From RGIG3701 sp964438515 (GTDB lineage Bacteria > Planctomycetota > Planctomycetia > Pirellulales > Thermoguttaceae), in NCBI GenBank assembly GCA_964438515.1, contig CAYTLK010000009.1, forward strand, positions 7,149 to 71,148: 64,000 nucleotides of DNA. The letters run 5' to 3'. The notes under the pieces were generated by a model. That model did not search any database. It worked only from the letters and a program-made list of their open reading frames with translations, and was not told where the DNA came from. Numbering within the stretch: the stretch's first letter is position 1; every line of letters starts with the position of its first letter. This document shows positions 60,840 to 64,000 of the stretch, piece after piece. The position numbers and the translations under genes are program-made.

Positions 60840-62479
60840 TTCTCAGCCCCTTTCGACTCCTTCGAGGAACTGGAAGGTACTTTCGCAATTTCGCGTTCCT
60901 TTTTTGCAGCAGAAACGGGCGAAACCGTAGAATCTCCGGCAGCGGGCGACTTCTGCACTTCAATCGCCTGGTCCCGCAGGAATTTTACCTGTCCATCGGC
61001 CGTCACTTCCATGACCGCCATTTGCGTTTCTTCGGCGGAAAGCCCCGTCGGAGCGCCGAGATTCACTTTCGTTTCTACGCCCGGCATCATAATAATTTTG
61101 TGAGCGCCGGACGTCACCACGACGTCACCGTCGTTCACGGTTTTGGCCGGGTCTTCGTTCGGAAGAATCGACTGAAGCGACGTACTTTGCGGACCAAGTT
61201 CCACGTAACGCCGTTCCACAACGTTTCCTTTTCCCACAACAAACACAAACGAACCGTTTCGGTCGTGCTGAATGGCTGTGTTTCGTACAAACGCACTCTT
61301 CTGCGCCGCACGCTTCCGAACAATCACACGGCAAATTCCGCCTGGATTCAGGCTCTCCGACTCATTGTCGAGCAACGCCCAAATGTACACAGAATCCATG
61401 TTCGTATGAATTTTATTGTCGAGAAACAGCATGTTTTTGCCGTTTTCGTCCTTTTTCACACTCACACTGTTCGTCTCGCCGACTTTTTCGTTCTGAAGAA
61501 CAATCTGAATGTCCGCACTCGTCTGAAGCTCGCTGAGACTTCCGAACATCCCTGAATAATCCTGCTCACTCATCGAAAATCGCACGTAAATAGGATTCAT
61601 CTGCGTCACGGTGAGGAGCGCGCCGCTCGCGGAGGAAACGTAATCGCCAGTGGAGACAGAACGACGTCCGACCCGCCCGGCAATGAGGGACTTCACGTCA
61701 GTATATCCCATATTAATGTTCGCAAGCTCCAATTGGGCTTTTGCCGATTCGAGTGCTGCATTCGCACTTTCCAGCGCACCTTGCGCGGCGTCTTTTGCGG
61801 CTCGAGAGCTTTCAAGCGTCGCGATGGCGCTCTTCAGATTGGTTTCCGCATTTTCAAAATCGTCTTTCGAAACGGCAGCCGACGGGGCGTCCATCTGACG
61901 CACAAACTTTCCTACATCGTCCAGCATCTTGTAGAGCGTCTTTTCCGTAGGATTTGGACCCCGAATCGGTTTCACGAGCTCTTCGAGACCGCAGTCCTTT
62001 CCACAATATAACTGTGCGTAACGCACGTAACTGCTGACCGCGTAGCGGAGTTTCGCCTCTGCCTGCTGCAAATTCGCCTCAGCAGACGCGAGATTGGCGG
62101 TGCTGGACGTAATATTCGCCTCACACGTTTTAATACTGGCGTTCGCCGAATCGACGTTGGCCTTATAAACCACATCTTCAATCTTAAACAGGGTCGCCCC
62201 CGCTTCCACGTGGCTCCCTTCCACAACGCACGTCTCCATCAGTCGCCCGGAAACCTGCGCCACAACGTTCTGCGTATTGACTGCTTCAAAAATACCATTA
62301 TACTTCTTCATGGCTTCGGGAAAATCCATCATGACCTGCTCCGCTGAAACGAGTGCGGTCATTCCCATCGGCCCGGCGCCTTCCGGAGCCTTTTCCGCTT
62401 TATTGCAAGCGGTAAAAAGGACGCTCGACGCAGCTACAAGTACTGCGAAAAGGATACGATTCAAAAATTTGTGAGACAT
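60836..62479 (-). CDS. RND efflux periplasmic adaptor (membrane fusion) lipoprotein
   Basis: Periplasmic adaptor linking the pump to an outer-membrane channel. About 547 residues; typical members are 370-420, and the extra length lies in the coiled coil and the C-terminal tail. The lipoprotein signal ends in VLFTAC (lipid Cys 25). NVVAQVSGRLMETCVVEGSHVEAGATLFKIED is the lipoyl half-motif, followed by a long alanine-rich hairpin (about residues 100-270) with an insert between the two helices, then INMGYTDVKSLIAGRVGRR and the beta-barrel. The ATG at 62479 follows AGGAG, whereas the longer frame start overlaps an operator-like palindrome. It overlaps the pump gene by four bases. Confidence 0.88.
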   Translation of the reverse strand: MSHKFLNRILFAVLVAASSVLFTACNKAEKAPEGAGPMGMTALVSAEQVMMDFPEAMKKYNGIFEAVNTQNVVAQVSGRLMETCVVEGSHVEAGATLFKIEDVVYKANVDSANASIKTCEANITSSTANLASAEANLQQAEAKLRYAVSSYVRYAQLYCGKDCGLEELVKPIRGPNPTEKTLYKMLDDVGKFVRQMDAPSAAVSKDDFENAETNLKSAIATLESSRAAKDAAQGALESANAALESAKAQLELANINMGYTDVKSLIAGRVGRRSVSTGDYVSSASGALLTVTQMNPIYVRFSMSEQDYSGMFGSLSELQTSADIQIVLQNEKVGETNSVSVKKDENGKNMLFLDNKIHTNMDSVYIWALLDNESESLNPGGICRVIVRKRAAQKSAFVRNTAIQHDRNGSFVFVVGKGNVVERRYVELGPQSTSLQSILPNEDPAKTVNDGDVVVTSGAHKIIMMPGVETKVNLGAPTGLSAEETQMAVMEVTADGQVKFLRDQAIEVQKSPAAGDSTVSPVSAAKKEREIAKVPSSSSKESKGAEK

Positions 62480-62493
62480 TTTGCATCTCCTGT

Positions 62494-62553
62494 TGTTTGC
62501 AAACACTAAAACAAATTATTATCGAATTATAACTGATTCTCAAATTTTGTCAA
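62494..62553 (-). promoter_or_regulatory. Promoter and operator-like palindrome for the RND genes
   Basis: Minus strand TTGACA (62548-62553), 16-bp spacer, TATAAT (62526-62531), a near-consensus promoter. TGTTTGCAAACA (62494-62505) is a perfect 12-bp palindrome between the transcription start and the ribosome site, placed like a repressor operator. No regulator gene is adjacent. The rest of 62554-62887 is AT-rich without a gene. Confidence 0.65.
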
Positions 62554-62887
62554 TATGTAATAGTTACAAAATTATAATATTCTTTAAATTTTTTTGAAAA
62601 TCCCACTTTTGGACCTCTGCAAACTGTTAAAATAGATAAACTTTACGGGTTTTGCCGTTTGTACCAATTCCACTTGTTGAAAATTTACAAAAAGTAGCGA
62701 TTGTATCGGAAGTGACTTGAAGTTCTGGTTGTAACTTTTCCGATTGTATTGATGATTAAACGGAAGATGATGATTTTTCCAATGGTATAAATTATCATTA
62801 AAAGTATAAATATTCATGGTGGCCCCGAAAGGATAACTCGAATCGTCACCATGTTGCACGGTGTGAAAAAAGACTGGAGGAAACAGT

Positions 62888-63799
62888 ATGCGACGTGTAA
62901 TTAGTTTTGGAGCGATTTTACTTGCAGCAGCCATCGCTCCGATGAGCGTGCAGGGCGGCAATCAGGAAAAGGCGGAAAGTATCGCAAATGTGCTTCAGGA
63001 AAATAACCTGATCGACAATTGCGACATCGGTTTGAAATATCAAAACGAGACCGTCTGGCTGACCGGAGTTGTGGACAGCGCAGCAGCGTCTGCCGCGATT
63101 CAGGCGGAAGTAGAAAAAATAGAAGGCGTCACCTCCGTGGTGAACCAATTGAAAGTTGAAAATACAGTGGTGGATGAATCCGTTCAGCCCGTCGCTGGTT
63201 ATCAGCGCACAGGCGCTCGCCGTCCGGCCCAGCTGATGGACCTTCGCGACGAACAGATCGTCAGTGACGAAGTCGTTGCGGTGAACGGCGTCCCGGTTGG
63301 ACAGACGCAGGCACAGCCTCAAGTTGCACAGGCGCTTCCTTCCGTGGTTGAAGGAAATTCCGTCCTTGTGGAACAGCCGGTTTCCGTCATGCAGAGCGCT
63401 GCGGTTCAAAGCCGTCCGCGTCCGATTACCCAGGCGGGCTATGGAACGACCGTGACCTCTGCTGCACCCAGTGCGGCACGTGTTGCGCCGACTCCGATGG
63501 GTGCGCAGTCTTATTCGATGCCGGCAAACGGCGGCGCCGCGATGCGTTACGACGAACCATACATGCCGAACAAAGCGTGGCCGTCTTATGCGTCCTATCC
63601 GAATACGGCAGCCGTTCAGTATCCGAAACGTCATGGTGCGGGTGCGTGGCCTTACATTGGTCCGTACTATCCTTATCCGCAGGTTCCGGACGGATGGCGC
63701 CGCGTGACGCTTGAGTGGCACGATGGTTACTGGCACCTGGACTTTGATGATGGAACTTGTAAAGGCCCGTTCAACGGACTGTTCCGTCAGAAACCGTAG
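62888..63799 (+). CDS. Secreted BON-domain protein
   Basis: 303 residues with a signal peptide (residues 1-23, ending near MSVQG). A BON domain spans roughly residues 28-95: IANVLQENNLIDNCDIGLKYQNETVWLTGVVDSAAASAAIQAEVEKIEGVTSVVNQLKV. Such domains bind membranes or polysaccharides in periplasmic stress proteins. A Gln/Ala/Pro-rich linker covers 100-210. The Tyr/Pro/Trp-rich C-terminus (YPYPQVPDGWRRVTLEWHDGYWHLDF) is of a type seen in planctomycete secreted proteins. A strong GGAGG site precedes the ATG, and a strong terminator follows. The function is unknown. Confidence 0.78.
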   Translation: MRRVISFGAILLAAAIAPMSVQGGNQEKAESIANVLQENNLIDNCDIGLKYQNETVWLTGVVDSAAASAAIQAEVEKIEGVTSVVNQLKVENTVVDESVQPVAGYQRTGARRPAQLMDLRDEQIVSDEVVAVNGVPVGQTQAQPQVAQALPSVVEGNSVLVEQPVSVMQSAAVQSRPRPITQAGYGTTVTSAAPSAARVAPTPMGAQSYSMPANGGAAMRYDEPYMPNKAWPSYASYPNTAAVQYPKRHGAGAWPYIGPYYPYPQVPDGWRRVTLEWHDGYWHLDFDDGTCKGPFNGLFRQKP

Positions 63800-63830
63800 A
63801 GATTCAAAAAACGTTGAATTCCGATTCAAG

Positions 63831-63878
63831 ACCGCACATTTGCAGCGCGAAACCTGTAAATGTGCGGTTCTTTTTTTC
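63831..63878 (+). terminator. Intrinsic terminator of the BON gene
   Basis: ACCGCACATTT (63831-63841) pairs perfectly with AAATGTGCGGT (63858-63868), followed by a T-rich run to about 63878. The last 120 bp of the window after it hold a GC-rich segment with GCGGGC/GCCCGC but no readable gene. Confidence 0.88.
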
Positions 63879-64000
63879 TTGACGTCCGCGGGAGTAAACC
63901 GACTGACGCATCTCTGGCGGGCGGCGGGCTTTTTGCCCGCTGAATGTGCGCCGGACCGAACAATGCGTAAGCAAGCCCGTAATGAAGCGAGTGAAACGAG

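Noticed and set aside
1..64000. CRISPR arrays, rRNA, tRNA, integrases or insertion sequences
   Set aside because: No regular spacer-repeat array, no rRNA or complete tRNA and no transposase or integrase gene was seen on either strand. The repeats present lack coding capacity.
63880..64000. Possible gene start at the right edge
   Set aside because: TTGACG and a GC hairpin are visible but no ORF or ribosome site can be supported before the window ends.

Overview
The window looks like a chromosomal contig of a Gram-negative member of the Planctomycetota, probably from the Pirellulales and perhaps a gut or sediment lineage. That is inferred from gene content, not from a search. The content includes two secreted DUF1080 proteins, a very long RseP-type protease beside dxr, a DUF4838 protein, a GH127 protein, a BON-domain secreted protein, an ECF sigma factor followed by a small planctomycete-style partner, and conserved proteins of unknown function. 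lpxB, RND efflux genes and an outer-membrane barrel point to an outer membrane. Base composition is near 50% GC, genes are tightly spaced, and about a dozen sigma70-like promoters can be read directly.

Layout. 0-3.6 kb: ribE, a 670-bp AT-rich gap with DnaA-box-like sites, and a divergent dnaA. 3.7-6.0 kb: secreted GH39-like and DUF1080 proteins. 6.1-9.9 kb: an accessory block on the minus strand with two AAA ATPases, a TOPRIM/DUF4276-like partner and a broken AlbA_2 gene. It resembles a small defence island. 10-18 kb: rsfS-nadB, an outer-membrane beta-barrel, a secreted beta-helix protein and hisI-hisG. 18.4-23.8 kb: a flagellar export/rotor operon (pseudo-hydrolase, fliF, 100-N gap, fliG, fliH, fliI). 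23.9-31.4 kb: a minus-strand run dxr, rseP, hpnH, a conserved unknown and an SNF2 helicase. 31.8-37 kb: DUF1080, lpxB, then btaA-btaB-squalene/phytoene synthase, a lipid block. 37-38.7 kb: the ECF sigma factor and partner. 38.8-47 kb: a B12-type binding lipoprotein, a LOG-family protein, nrdJ with NrdR boxes, and leuA with an attenuator. 47-55 kb: a membrane protein with an in-frame TGA, panD, DUF4838 and GH127. 55-57.3 kb: csoR and a P1B ATPase. 57.6-62.5 kb: RND pump and adaptor. 62.9 kb to the end: a BON protein.

How genes fit together. Several blocks build the envelope and isoprenoid lipids: dxr (MEP pathway), hpnH (extended hopanoids), squalene/phytoene synthase, lpxB (lipid A) and btaAB (betaine lipid). 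A second theme is secreted carbohydrate breakdown (GH39, beta-helix, DUF1080 twice, DUF4838, GH127). Regulation can be read in four places: a leader-peptide attenuator before leuA, NrdR boxes before nrdJ, a palindrome inside the csoR promoter, and a palindrome at the RND adaptor.

The most unusual material is non-coding. There is a family of roughly 105-110 bp repeats with imperfect terminal inverted repeats (31.4, 32.5, 37.1-37.4 and 47.1 kb). Three of them are stacked in the leader of the sigma factor gene. There is also a second family of long-stem hairpins placed at gene ends (16.6, 27.8, 52.0 and 57.4 kb).
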